In this document: positions 41,356 through 48,493 of the stretch, in pieces
Numbering within the stretch: the stretch's first letter is position 1
Layout of the letters: each line of letters starts with the position of its first letter
Assembly (NCBI GenBank): GCA_002361935.1
Contig: DESD01000069.1
Coordinates: forward strand, 1-48,493
Reading direction: 5' to 3'
Source of the DNA: Ruminococcaceae bacterium UBA3323
GTDB lineage: Bacteria; Bacillota; Clostridia; Oscillospirales; Acutalibacteraceae
DNA length: 48,493 bases
The notes under the pieces: generated by a model
Told to the model about the DNA's origin: nothing
The model's input: the letters and a program-made list of their open reading frames with translations, nothing else
Database searches by the model: none
Made by a program: the position numbers and the translations under genes

Positions 41356-43677
41356 TTAAAATGTAATATTATCCTCATAATTATCACCATTATCTGACAA
41401 TAAAAGTTCGTCATCACTACCATAACAAGGCTTATCATTATTGAATTTTTGTTTGTATGGTGGTAATGGAGGTGAATTTTCATTTTTTATAAAAATATAA
41501 GTTCCGTCAGATTTTGGATTTGTATTAAAACTTATACCCATAGCGTTCAAATTGCTTTTTAACGCTTTTAATTTTCGTGAAAGGTGGTTTGCTCCTTTAG
41601 GTATTTGCTTTGAATTAGCAGAAATACCGCAATTAGATGTTAAATTCAATAATGCATTATATAATTCTGAAATTCTACCTTTCCACTCTGGTTTGTCTTT
41701 CATAAAAGTAATTATTAGGGTAGCAACATCATCATTATTGATTGCCTCCATATTTTGATTGTCGATATTTTTATTGTATTCATCAAGAAAAACTTGACCT
41801 TTATTGCCTAATGCCTCACCAATAGCATAACCCCATCTTGTGTAGTCTGCCATTCGCCCTAACTTATCAAGTTTTACATTAGGATATATTGAAATGGCTT
41901 TTGAAAGAATATCAAATATGCCACCTAAAATATATGGCAAGTCAGCTTTAAAATTATTTTGAACCTCTGATAATTCCCTACGCTCTTTATCAGATATTCG
42001 TGAAAACTCCATCAAAACAGCTCTATCTAAAAGGTCTGAACGAGTAGCTACATTGTTAATACCATTAATCGCTAAGCACTTTTTAAATGTAAATATGCAA
42101 TCTTCTGCGTTGGTATTCAATCTTCGTTGCTGAATTCCTCCACCTGTACAGGCACGGCACAAGGTGTCACTAACTTCCTCGCTAATGTAAGATACATTAT
42201 CAAAAGGCAGAAACCAATGTTGCTGTAAATTGACGATTAATGACCGCATATCTTTCGGTATTGTAAGTGTATCCAATATCGATGGGTCAATTAACTGTTT
42301 CAAAAAACTGCAAGCGGTGCTTTTTGCTGACCCTTTTTCTCCGTGAATTATCAGTATTGCGTGCGGTATATCAGGCACAAAGCAAGATACAAGCCAGCAT
42401 AAAAATAATGTGTGATAATTCTTGATGTTTAAGTAATTAAAGATTTTATTTATGTCACCATTTTTGATAGGGGTAAGCTGTTCGCCTTGATGTCGATAAC
42501 GATTAAATAATATCGGTGGGTTGTCAATTGTACTCCAATCATCAGCGTTAATTTCTACTGCCTGCCACTTATTATTAGTTAAATCATACCAAAAAGAATC
42601 ATCCTTTTTAGCAACGCGATTTGAAAGTGGTATTTTCTTGACATTCCCGAATCGTGCCTCGGCCTGTAAAGTATTAATTACCTGCGATAAGTTATCTTTA
42701 TTAATTGTTTTCTTAGATTTTTTATAATAAAGATGATTAAGATACCAAGTGAATTCTTTACTTTCAACAGACAGAATTTCTTTGTGTCCGTTAATCATAA
42801 CAGAAGCATAAGTATCATTGGCACTATCACAAAAAAATTCAATATCGCTATTCTTAATATAATCTAGCAAAGATTTACTCTGTGGTTCTTTTGCATTGGT
42901 TTTTTCATCGTCAAGGGTTATATCGAATTTATTAAAGTATGATTCTATATCAAACTCCTTTAAATCTCCAATCTCTTCAATTTGATGACCATTTTTGAGC
43001 CAATCAAATATGTCTTCCTTATCTGACAAATCATTAAGTAAAATCACCTTTGCAAAGGGTAGATTTTGTTTCAACATCTTGGCATATTTTAATCCTGCCG
43101 TGTCATTATCAGGAACAATAATAACTTTTTTATTTTCTAAGTATTGATTATATGTATCATCCCACTTGGAATTAGAGCCTGTGCAAAGTGTTGTAGCAGT
43201 ATAACCCTGCTTAATAACAGCTTCTGCACACTTTTCACCCTCTACAAAGTAAACGGTTTCTGCCTTAATAACAGCAGGCAAATTATATAAAACTTTCTGT
43301 ATGCCTTTGATACCTTTAGTTCCGTTAGGTTGTTTAAAACAGAATGATTTACTACCATCAAATTTATCATTCCTTATTTTTGTATAAACTAACGAGCCAT
43401 CAGCACTATAATATTTGTATGTAGTTGAATTTTTAATTTCTGATTTAGTTATATCTGTATCATAATATAAATCTGATTTTGTTAAATCTAATGAATTAAG
43501 AATATCATCAAGCGAGCAACCAGCAAAACAATTCAGCAAAATTTTGCCGTTGTCAAACTTAACCCCTAAACTAGGGTTATTGTCATCGTGGGCAGGGCAA
43601 CACGCCATATACTGATTAGGAGAAATCTCTTTAACCTTTGATAACAAATAAAGAAAATTTTCTTTTGATTTAAACAT
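41356..43677 (-). CDS. Phage/satellite primase-helicase
   Basis: This 773-residue replication protein starts with a CHC2-type zinc finger (Cys27, His30, Cys50, Cys54). A Toprim catalytic region follows, with VEGEKC (145-150) and DNDTAG (190-195), and then a superfamily 3-like or RecA-like helicase with Walker A GEKGSAKST (446-454). It would prime and unwind the element's own origin, as in phage satellites and some integrative elements. It is more A/T-rich than the host genes. The ATG at 43677 follows AAAGGAA. Confidence 0.9.
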   Translation of the reverse strand: MFKSKENFLYLLSKVKEISPNQYMACCPAHDDNNPSLGVKFDNGKILLNCFAGCSLDDILNSLDLTKSDLYYDTDITKSEIKNSTTYKYYSADGSLVYTKIRNDKFDGSKSFCFKQPNGTKGIKGIQKVLYNLPAVIKAETVYFVEGEKCAEAVIKQGYTATTLCTGSNSKWDDTYNQYLENKKVIIVPDNDTAGLKYAKMLKQNLPFAKVILLNDLSDKEDIFDWLKNGHQIEEIGDLKEFDIESYFNKFDITLDDEKTNAKEPQSKSLLDYIKNSDIEFFCDSANDTYASVMINGHKEILSVESKEFTWYLNHLYYKKSKKTINKDNLSQVINTLQAEARFGNVKKIPLSNRVAKKDDSFWYDLTNNKWQAVEINADDWSTIDNPPILFNRYRHQGEQLTPIKNGDINKIFNYLNIKNYHTLFLCWLVSCFVPDIPHAILIIHGEKGSAKSTACSFLKQLIDPSILDTLTIPKDMRSLIVNLQQHWFLPFDNVSYISEEVSDTLCRACTGGGIQQRRLNTNAEDCIFTFKKCLAINGINNVATRSDLLDRAVLMEFSRISDKERRELSEVQNNFKADLPYILGGIFDILSKAISIYPNVKLDKLGRMADYTRWGYAIGEALGNKGQVFLDEYNKNIDNQNMEAINNDDVATLIITFMKDKPEWKGRISELYNALLNLTSNCGISANSKQIPKGANHLSRKLKALKSNLNAMGISFNTNPKSDGTYIFIKNENSPPLPPYKQKFNNDKPCYGSDDELLLSDNGDNYEDNITF

Positions 43678-43978
43678 TTAATATCTGTTCCTTTCAAATT
43701 TATAGTTGCCTTTTTCTACCCATTAATATATACTAATAGATAGTAAGGCAGATTATACTGGTATTTGTTTTACTATATAGCCGTTTGAGTACCTCTAATA
43801 CTCAGACGGCTTTTTTTACAATCAATGTAACCACCTCACTTTTGCTTGGTGACTATATTATATGACCTTGCTCCAAAAAAATAAAGTACCTATATTGTAT
43901 TGAATAATTATTGCATTATAGTATAGTTTGTGATATATTTACTATATTATATTGCAGTATTATATTATGGGGGTTATT
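43678..43978. promoter_or_regulatory. Divergent control region of primase and regulator
   Basis: These 301 bases lie between two divergent genes and hold no gene. TATAAT on the minus strand (43752-43757) may serve the primase. TTGAAT (43900-43905), 16 bases and TATAGT (43922-43927) may serve the plus-strand regulator. ATTGCATTAT and ATTGCAGTAT form a near direct repeat around that promoter. An isolated plus-strand terminator lies at 43779-43817. A replication origin could lie here, but no iteron array is clear. Confidence 0.5.
43779..43817 (+). terminator. Orphan plus-strand terminator
   Basis: A 13-bp stem (43779-43791 with 43799-43811, loop CCTCTAA) is followed by seven T residues. No plus-strand gene precedes it, so it may end a short RNA antisense to the primase leader. 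Confidence 0.75.
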
Positions 43979-44542
43979 ATGAATTTAACAGATTGTAATC
44001 AGATTTTTGGAGAAAGATTAAAAGAATTAAAAAATAAAACAGATTCCACTTGGGAAAAAGTTCACGAGGAAACGGGAATATCCAAATCAACAATATATAG
44101 TTATATAGATAAGAAACAGCCAAAAAAGCCAACCTTATACAATGCCAAAAGATTAGCAAAATACTTTAATGTGTCTCTAAGCTATTTGTGCGGTGAACTC
44201 GATGAAAATAATATTTATGATGTAAGTGTTATTGAGGCGTTCTTTAAAGTTCTAAACGTATGTAATCCTGAAATAAATACTAATAGCGAGTATCCCACAT
44301 TAGTATTTAATAAATATGATGATAATAATAACGCTGACATTATAAGGAAGTTTTTAAACGAATATGAATATTTAAAAAAAGTGCATTCCGACGGAATTAT
44401 TCCTGAAAAGTTATTGAATGATTTCGAGGAGGATTTAAAACATAGATATACATTTATTCCTAATATACCTGATTATCAAGAACGAATTGCTATTGATAAA
44501 GAAGTTAAAGAAAAAAGAGCCAAATTATTAAATAAAGAATAA
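43979..44542 (+). CDS. Helix-turn-helix regulator of the element
   Basis: This 187-residue protein has an N-terminal XRE-type helix-turn-helix (about 8-70: FGERLKELKNKT, then GISKSTIYSYID, and LAKYFNVSLSYLCGE). The C-terminal domain is acidic and helical and is not recognised; there is no LexA-like protease motif. It is divergent from the primase and probably represses it. GGGGG precedes the ATG at 43979. Confidence 0.82.
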   Translation: MNLTDCNQIFGERLKELKNKTDSTWEKVHEETGISKSTIYSYIDKKQPKKPTLYNAKRLAKYFNVSLSYLCGELDENNIYDVSVIEAFFKVLNVCNPEINTNSEYPTLVFNKYDDNNNADIIRKFLNEYEYLKKVHSDGIIPEKLLNDFEEDLKHRYTFIPNIPDYQERIAIDKEVKEKRAKLLNKE

Positions 44543-44589
44543 AAGATTTATACAATGACGATAATGGAGATAAAATTTTAAACTAACAT

Positions 44590-44631
44590 AAAATATAGAG
44601 CTATTGATTTTAGGTCAATAGCTCTTTTTTA
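44590..44631 (+). terminator. Terminator after the 187-residue regulator
   Basis: AGAGCTATTGA pairs with TCAATAGCTCT, followed by a six-T run. Confidence 0.85.
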
Positions 44632-44636
44632 TGCAA

Positions 44637-44668
44637 TAAAAAACGGACTGACTATCAAGTCAATCCGA
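44637..44668 (-). terminator. Terminator after the 102-residue regulator
   Basis: CGGATTGAC and GTCAGTCCG pair and are followed on the minus strand by TTTTTTATT. Confidence 0.8.
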
Positions 44669-44673
44669 AAATG

Positions 44674-44982
44674 TTAATTGTTTATTCCAAGCAATATATT
44701 TACTGCTTCCTGCAATTCAGGTTTATCACGATAAGCCGTTATAAGCTTTCTTTCCTGTTCATTCAAAGTATCTGTTGAAATCTGAACATCAAGCAATTCG
44801 CTTGGCGATATATCTAATGCCTGACATATTTTAGCAATTATATCTGCATTAGGTCTATGAATGCCTTGTTCCCAATTAGAAAGTCTGGCACTACTTACTT
44901 TAATTCTTTCAGCAAGTTCTGTTTGACTTAAGCCCTGCATTTCACGATACTTGCGTATTCTTGAGCCAATCTCATATTTCAT
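44674..44982 (-). CDS. XRE-family repressor (CI-like)
   Basis: This 102-residue protein has a full HTH_XRE domain at residues 5-60 (IRKYREMQGLSQTELAERIK, then SSARLSNWEQG) and a short C-terminal helix pair for dimerisation. The ATG at 44982 follows GAGGTGA; the frame upstream lacks a better start. It is divergent from a 63-residue HTH protein across a 143-base switch region, the classical layout of a repressor and anti-repressor pair. Confidence 0.88.
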   Translation of the reverse strand: MKYEIGSRIRKYREMQGLSQTELAERIKVSSARLSNWEQGIHRPNADIIAKICQALDISPSELLDVQISTDTLNEQERKLITAYRDKPELQEAVNILLGINN

Positions 44983-45000
44983 TAAATCACCTCTTCTTTG

Positions 45001-45028
45001 ATTATACACTTTAAATCTTAAAAAGCAA
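45001..45028 (-). promoter_or_regulatory. Promoter of the 102-residue repressor
   Basis: TTGCTT (45023-45028), 16 bases and TATAAT (45001-45006). The spacer contains ACTTTAAAT (45008-45016), a near copy of the box in the opposite promoter. Confidence 0.65.
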
Positions 45029-45059
45029 TAATTTATTAAAGGAATTCTGTAATATTATA

Positions 45060-45088
45060 TTGACTTTAAAGTATTTCTTAATTATAAT
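45060..45088 (+). promoter_or_regulatory. Promoter of the cargo operon
   Basis: TTGACT (45060-45065), 17 bases and TATAAT (45083-45088). The palindrome ACTTTAAAGT (45063-45072) overlaps the -35 box and spacer and is a likely repressor site. Confidence 0.8.
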
Positions 45089-45125
45089 AAAAACAATTAC
45101 AGATTTCCTTGAAAAGAGTGATGAT

Positions 45126-45317
45126 ATGTATGTTTATGAAAAAGTTCGTAAATATATTGACGAAAACGGAATTAAACAAATTACTGTTGCGAAAAAGGCA
45201 GGAATACCAAATGTAACATTCAATGCAATTATGAATGGTAAACGAACAATGTATGCAGAGGATTTAAGAGCAATTTGCATTGCGCTTAATGTTAGCCCTG
45301 AAATATTTATTGATTAA
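45126..45317 (+). CDS. Small XRE-family HTH protein (Cro-like)
   Basis: This 63-residue protein is essentially one helix-turn-helix domain: KVRKYIDENGIKQITVAKKAG followed by TFNAIMNGKRTMYAEDLRAIC. I chose the ATG at 45126; the frame extends upstream only from a TTG located at the promoter. It lies 16 bases before the 749-residue gene and is probably its cotranscribed regulator. Confidence 0.8.
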   Translation: MYVYEKVRKYIDENGIKQITVAKKAGIPNVTFNAIMNGKRTMYAEDLRAICIALNVSPEIFID

Positions 45318-45333
45318 AAGAAAGGAATTTAAT

Positions 45334-47583
45334 ATGTTATCATTATACAAACAAGCCGTAATGGATAATCTAACAAATGATATATCTGGTTACAATTTAG
45401 ATTATAAAATAGATGTAGTTCATAGCACTGATGAAAAGTTGTTGGCTAATATACGTGAGGGTATATTAGAAAATCCGATAATTGGAGTAACTATAACGTA
45501 TGAAAAATTTAGCGATGATATTAATATTTATTCTGGCAATCAAATATCTGAACTGTGCGAATTCTCAGTAACAGAAAATGCGATTACTCAAAAAAGAGCC
45601 TATGATTATATTAATACAATGCCGATGATGATAAGTTTTGACTTAACCATATTAACAAAAGATATATCACATACTGTTGAAATAGAAAATTTTATCAATG
45701 AAAAGTATTGTAACAACAGAAATGTAAGTATATATGTTCCAAACAACACAAATGAAATAGTTAACTTTGAAATTACCATTGATAATGATATTGATATTGA
45801 ACGTTCCAACCATAAAGAATCTCAAATGTATCAATCCATATATACATTAAAATGCATATCATATGTTCCGTCATTTTCTCAATCTTATCATCCAGCACAA
45901 ATACAATTTAATACAGACCTGCAAACAAATATGGTTAATAAATTAAATAATCTATGTAGATTGCATACTATTTTCTCGTCAATAAATGATACATCTTTTG
46001 AAAAAGAAATTAAATTAAAAGGTATAGCTAACGCACAAAATTCTATTTGTAACACCTTAGGGATACCTCTATCATATGGTCAAAATGGAAGATACACTAA
46101 TGAACTTCATCGTATAATGGTTTCTGAAAAATGTAATATTAACATCGCTATTGACAAATTAAAAGAACAGATTAAAAATCAAGAAGAAGCTGATAAAAAA
46201 GAAGCTGAACGAATCAACATAGCCAAAGAAAAGTTTAATATTATTGAACTTCCTATTTTAGATTACTATATAGATGCAATAGTAGAGGATTTTAAAAATA
46301 GATTTCCAAGTGTTGCTGTTTTCGGTGGTAGTTCATTTACGCAATTTTTAATTGAGCGTGAAAAGAGTACCTTTAAATATCCCTGCATAGTTATTCACTC
46401 CAATGTTTCATTTTCTTTTTCGTATAAAACCTATACAAATACAGCTGACGATGGTACTTTAATAACACATACTTACACTCCTGATGCATTGCCGATTGAA
46501 TACAATATAAAAGTAGAGGTTTACGCTAGAGAAAAAGAAACAGTAAAAACAATCGAAAAAGATATTTTAGAAATTTATTCAAATACGCAGTTATCGGTTA
46601 AAGACTATAAATATACAAATGAATTAAACAAACTTCATTTAGCAGTTGAATCAAATTTAAAGTATGATATGAAAACAGAAATCAACAACGAATACATTCC
46701 TTCAACTTACATTAAATTTAAAACATTCCAATCTGTTTATTATACAACTGAATATTGTTTATCTGACGTAGAAAATAATCAGCGATTACAAGCAAGACTA
46801 TTTCAATTAGCAAACTTCTATTGTGAATGTGAATGCAGAATGCTATACAGTGATTTAAAACCATATAAAGCCCTCTTTGCTCAAAAAAGTAATAGTGGAA
46901 AAACTTTATTCAGTAAGATATCAAATGGATTAAGTAATATTGGTAACGGAATACTAACAGCAGTTCAATCTGATGAGTATAGAGAATTAAAAGATAAAAT
47001 ACAAAATAGAGAACCAATTGATAAAACACTTTTTGATAAAGCTTTGATTATTACATCTATATATCCTAATTTATATGATAAAATGGTACAAGGATGGTCT
47101 TACGAACAAATTGAAGAAGATATGAAAAAATATGCTAGTTGTTTTAATGCTAAATGGAATAAAATATGTAATTTATTGACTACTCTTTGTCCTGAATTGC
47201 TAACTCAATTGGAAATGTCAGGTAATAAAAATGAGTTTTCTTATTCAATACGTTCTGGATTAGAATACTATTACAATAAAATGATTGATTCACCAGAATT
47301 AAGCATTTCAGAGTGCAAAAAGCTCTATGATGAACAACTACGTATTGAAAAAGAACGAATGGATGCTGCTTTTGATGCTTTCTTTAGTTCAATTCACGAA
47401 GGTGTCAAAGATTCTTTGTCAGATTCTTCTAGACGTAGAAAATCACATAGTAAAAATGAAAAACCAGACTTGATGGGTTCTGCTGGTTGTATGTATAACA
47501 GAAGGGATTCATCAGGTTTCAAAGTTAGTTGTAATATAAGCTGTCCGCTTTTCTGGCAATGCAAAAGAGGTGCTGGTTCATAA
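45334..47583 (+). CDS. Large cargo protein with duplicated domain, function unknown
   Basis: I do not recognise this 749-residue protein. It has no signal peptide, membrane helix or known catalytic motif. Two regions, about 2-180 and 302-474, share one plan: a short (N/Y)P-I strand, then a 30-residue segment beginning (M/L)P and ending in Y (96-125 and 386-415), then a D-(M/I)-x-x-E and Y-x-S/T-x-Y stretch. A charged helix (about 282-302) joins them. Residues 475-700 are helical, and the tail has four cysteines (719, 733, 737, 743). The ATG at 45334 follows AAAGGAA. The repeated fold recalls phage tail-terminator or neck proteins, which is inference. Confidence 0.75.
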   Translation: MLSLYKQAVMDNLTNDISGYNLDYKIDVVHSTDEKLLANIREGILENPIIGVTITYEKFSDDINIYSGNQISELCEFSVTENAITQKRAYDYINTMPMMISFDLTILTKDISHTVEIENFINEKYCNNRNVSIYVPNNTNEIVNFEITIDNDIDIERSNHKESQMYQSIYTLKCISYVPSFSQSYHPAQIQFNTDLQTNMVNKLNNLCRLHTIFSSINDTSFEKEIKLKGIANAQNSICNTLGIPLSYGQNGRYTNELHRIMVSEKCNINIAIDKLKEQIKNQEEADKKEAERINIAKEKFNIIELPILDYYIDAIVEDFKNRFPSVAVFGGSSFTQFLIEREKSTFKYPCIVIHSNVSFSFSYKTYTNTADDGTLITHTYTPDALPIEYNIKVEVYAREKETVKTIEKDILEIYSNTQLSVKDYKYTNELNKLHLAVESNLKYDMKTEINNEYIPSTYIKFKTFQSVYYTTEYCLSDVENNQRLQARLFQLANFYCECECRMLYSDLKPYKALFAQKSNSGKTLFSKISNGLSNIGNGILTAVQSDEYRELKDKIQNREPIDKTLFDKALIITSIYPNLYDKMVQGWSYEQIEEDMKKYASCFNAKWNKICNLLTTLCPELLTQLEMSGNKNEFSYSIRSGLEYYYNKMIDSPELSISECKKLYDEQLRIEKERMDAAFDAFFSSIHEGVKDSLSDSSRRRKSHSKNEKPDLMGSAGCMYNRRDSSGFKVSCNISCPLFWQCKRGAGS

Positions 47584-47831
47584 TGAATATAAATTGTATG
47601 GAATTAAAAGAAAAAATTTATGACGAAATTAAAAGATTAAATATACGGGCAAATGGAATTTGGACGGGTAATAATTTTTTAAATGGGTTTAAATGTTATT
47701 TAAATATTTCAGAAATAGAGAAATTAGAAAACACAATAAATGAGTTAATTTGTGATGGGATATTTGAAAACACTATAAAAGGCTGTATGTTGACTCAAAA
47801 AGGCGAAGATATCATATACCATAATACATAA
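47583..47831 (+). CDS. Small winged-helix-like protein
   Basis: This 82-residue protein starts on the A of the TAA stop of the 749-residue gene (TAATG), so translation is coupled. The order of helices and the ending LICDGIFENTIKGCMLTQKGEDI resemble a winged-helix domain whose last strands read DGIF...LTQKG. It may be a regulator or a partner of the large cargo protein. No family is assigned. Confidence 0.65.
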   Translation: MNINCMELKEKIYDEIKRLNIRANGIWTGNNFLNGFKCYLNISEIEKLENTINELICDGIFENTIKGCMLTQKGEDIIYHNT

Positions 47832-47843
47832 AAATGATAAAGT

Positions 47844-48056
47844 TTATCCATAAAAATTTTTAGGTATAGTAATTACATAGAACTTACTGCCTACTGTTAA
47901 TACAAAAGAGCCGTCAGGATTATCATTGATAGAAATATCAAGGTTTTGAAGTTCGTCAATATTCTGAAGAAATGCGACAAGCTCATTAGGTGTAAAAGTA
48001 GGCTTGTAAAGTATGTCGGTTGAGGCAGTAATAGAATTTTTGATTAATCGTTTCAT
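47844..48056 (-). CDS. Small hypothetical protein
   Basis: This 70-residue protein is not recognised. From the ATG at 48056 it reads a short alpha/beta chain with PTFTPNELVAFLQNIDELQN and DNPDGSFVLTVGSKFYVI. AAAGGT lies about nine bases upstream. The open frame continues upstream to a TTG at 48209, and an ATG at 48101 is also possible, so the start is uncertain. It is convergent with the cargo operon. Confidence 0.55.
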   Translation of the reverse strand: MKRLIKNSITASTDILYKPTFTPNELVAFLQNIDELQNLDISINDNPDGSFVLTVGSKFYVITIPKNFYG

Positions 48057-48379
48057 ATTGAAAGACCTTTTATAATTTATTTGGATAATGTAATTTTTCA
48101 TCTCGGTTAGATGGTGTATTTGTTCAAATTCCCTGTTGACAGTTTCATCAAGAAATTTCAAAAATAAATCAATTATTTTATCCCTACAATAATATAAAAG
48201 GTTTATCAACTAAATTGAACAAGCACTCTGAAAAGATAAATCATCTTTTGGAGTGCTTGTTTTTTTGTTTATACCAGTTTAGTAGCTGTTTAATACTATA
48301 TTTGATTAATTGATTGACTTAATTTTTTCATGACGATATACTTAATACTATGAAATGAAGAATCTTAAAGGAGAGTATT
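48057..48379. other. Spacer near the right edge
   Basis: These 323 bases hold a possible N-terminal extension of the minus-strand gene (to 48209), a strong plus-strand hairpin terminator (48218-48262) and an A/T-rich stretch leading to the partial gene at 48380. I see no repeat of the left element edge here, so the right attachment site is not in this spacer. Confidence 0.5.
48218..48267 (+). terminator. Long-stem terminator
   Basis: AACAAGCACTC pairs with GAGTGCTTGTT, with an inner AAAAGAT/ATCTTTT stem, followed by seven T residues on the plus strand. No plus-strand gene lies directly upstream, apart from the cargo operon ending at 47831. Confidence 0.8.
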
Positions 48380-48493
48380 ATGAACACCAAATCTATATTT
48401 TATGGTATAGCAATAGTTTTATCCATTGTTATAGTGATTTTAATATCTATATTAATAATTAAAGTAGCTTTTTTAATTATTAAAGTAAAAAAA
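48380..48493 (+). CDS. Partial small membrane protein at the right edge
   Basis: The ATG at 48380 follows AAAGGAGAG. The first 38 codons give a short polar start and then a long hydrophobic segment (YGIAIVLSIVIVILISILII), a transmembrane helix. The gene runs past the end of the window. Small single-helix proteins of this sort are common in mobile elements; the function is unknown. Confidence 0.6.
   Translation, partial: MNTKSIFYGIAIVLSIVIVILISILIIKVAFLIIKVKK

Noticed and set aside
48218..48267. Right attachment site of the mobile element
   Set aside because: The strong hairpin shows no similarity to the sequence at 39722-39848, and a further element-like gene follows it.

Overview
The window looks like a chromosomal segment of a low-GC Gram-positive bacterium of the class Clostridia, probably a gut Oscillospiraceae/Ruminococcaceae-type organism. 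This rests on the gene set: a DnaD plus DnaI-type helicase loader pair, an ECF (energy-coupling factor) transporter, DUF951 next to prfA, ywiB-argS, a serC-serA operon and the GGGtGRT family. Promoters with near-consensus TTGACA/TATAAT boxes and strong GGAGG ribosome binding sites agree. Species cannot be fixed from sequence alone.

Layout. 1-6200 (mostly minus strand): a structured RNA leader at the left edge, an M18 aminopeptidase, a Sua5-CoaE fusion protein, an ADP-ribosyltransferase-like protein, a Nudix hydrolase, a small membrane protein, release factor 1 and DUF951. 6333-8272 (plus): an S1-domain protein and an esterase. 8355-12533: a metal-flavoured ECF transporter locus, with the S component divergent from ecfA-ecfA'-ecfT-methyltransferase. 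A G/C-tract palindrome lies over both divergent promoters, and a CsoR/RcnR-family metal sensor sits at the far end. 12602-14878: tRNA-Gly and the helicase loader pair. 14930-23592 (minus): a TrpXYZ-like ABC transporter, DAHP synthase, a DRE-TIM aldolase, a SUKH-type pseudogene, a P-loop kinase-like protein and serC-serA. Three of these transcripts carry a CGCTTTAA-type box at the start of the message. 23819-33118: a conserved hypothetical gene, ddl-murI-ywiB-argS (peptidoglycan D-amino acids and Arg-tRNA), a radical SAM protein, a repeat-rich spacer, a PHP hydrolase with its partner, and a PI-PLC-like protein. 33309-37743: an AT-rich cell-envelope cluster of two zinc-ribbon membrane proteins flanking two lipoproteins. 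38004-39722: an IscU-like scaffold and a GGGtGRT protein, a conserved pair without an assigned function.

39803 to the right edge is an integrated mobile element: tyrosine integrase, excisionase, primase-helicase, three helix-turn-helix regulators including a CI/Cro-like divergent switch, and a 749-residue cargo protein with an internal duplication. The right end of the element is not in the window.

The best candidates for undescribed biology are the leader RNA at 1-221, the ECF/CsoR/methyltransferase locus, the scaffold-GGGtGRT pair, and the duplicated-domain cargo protein of the mobile element.
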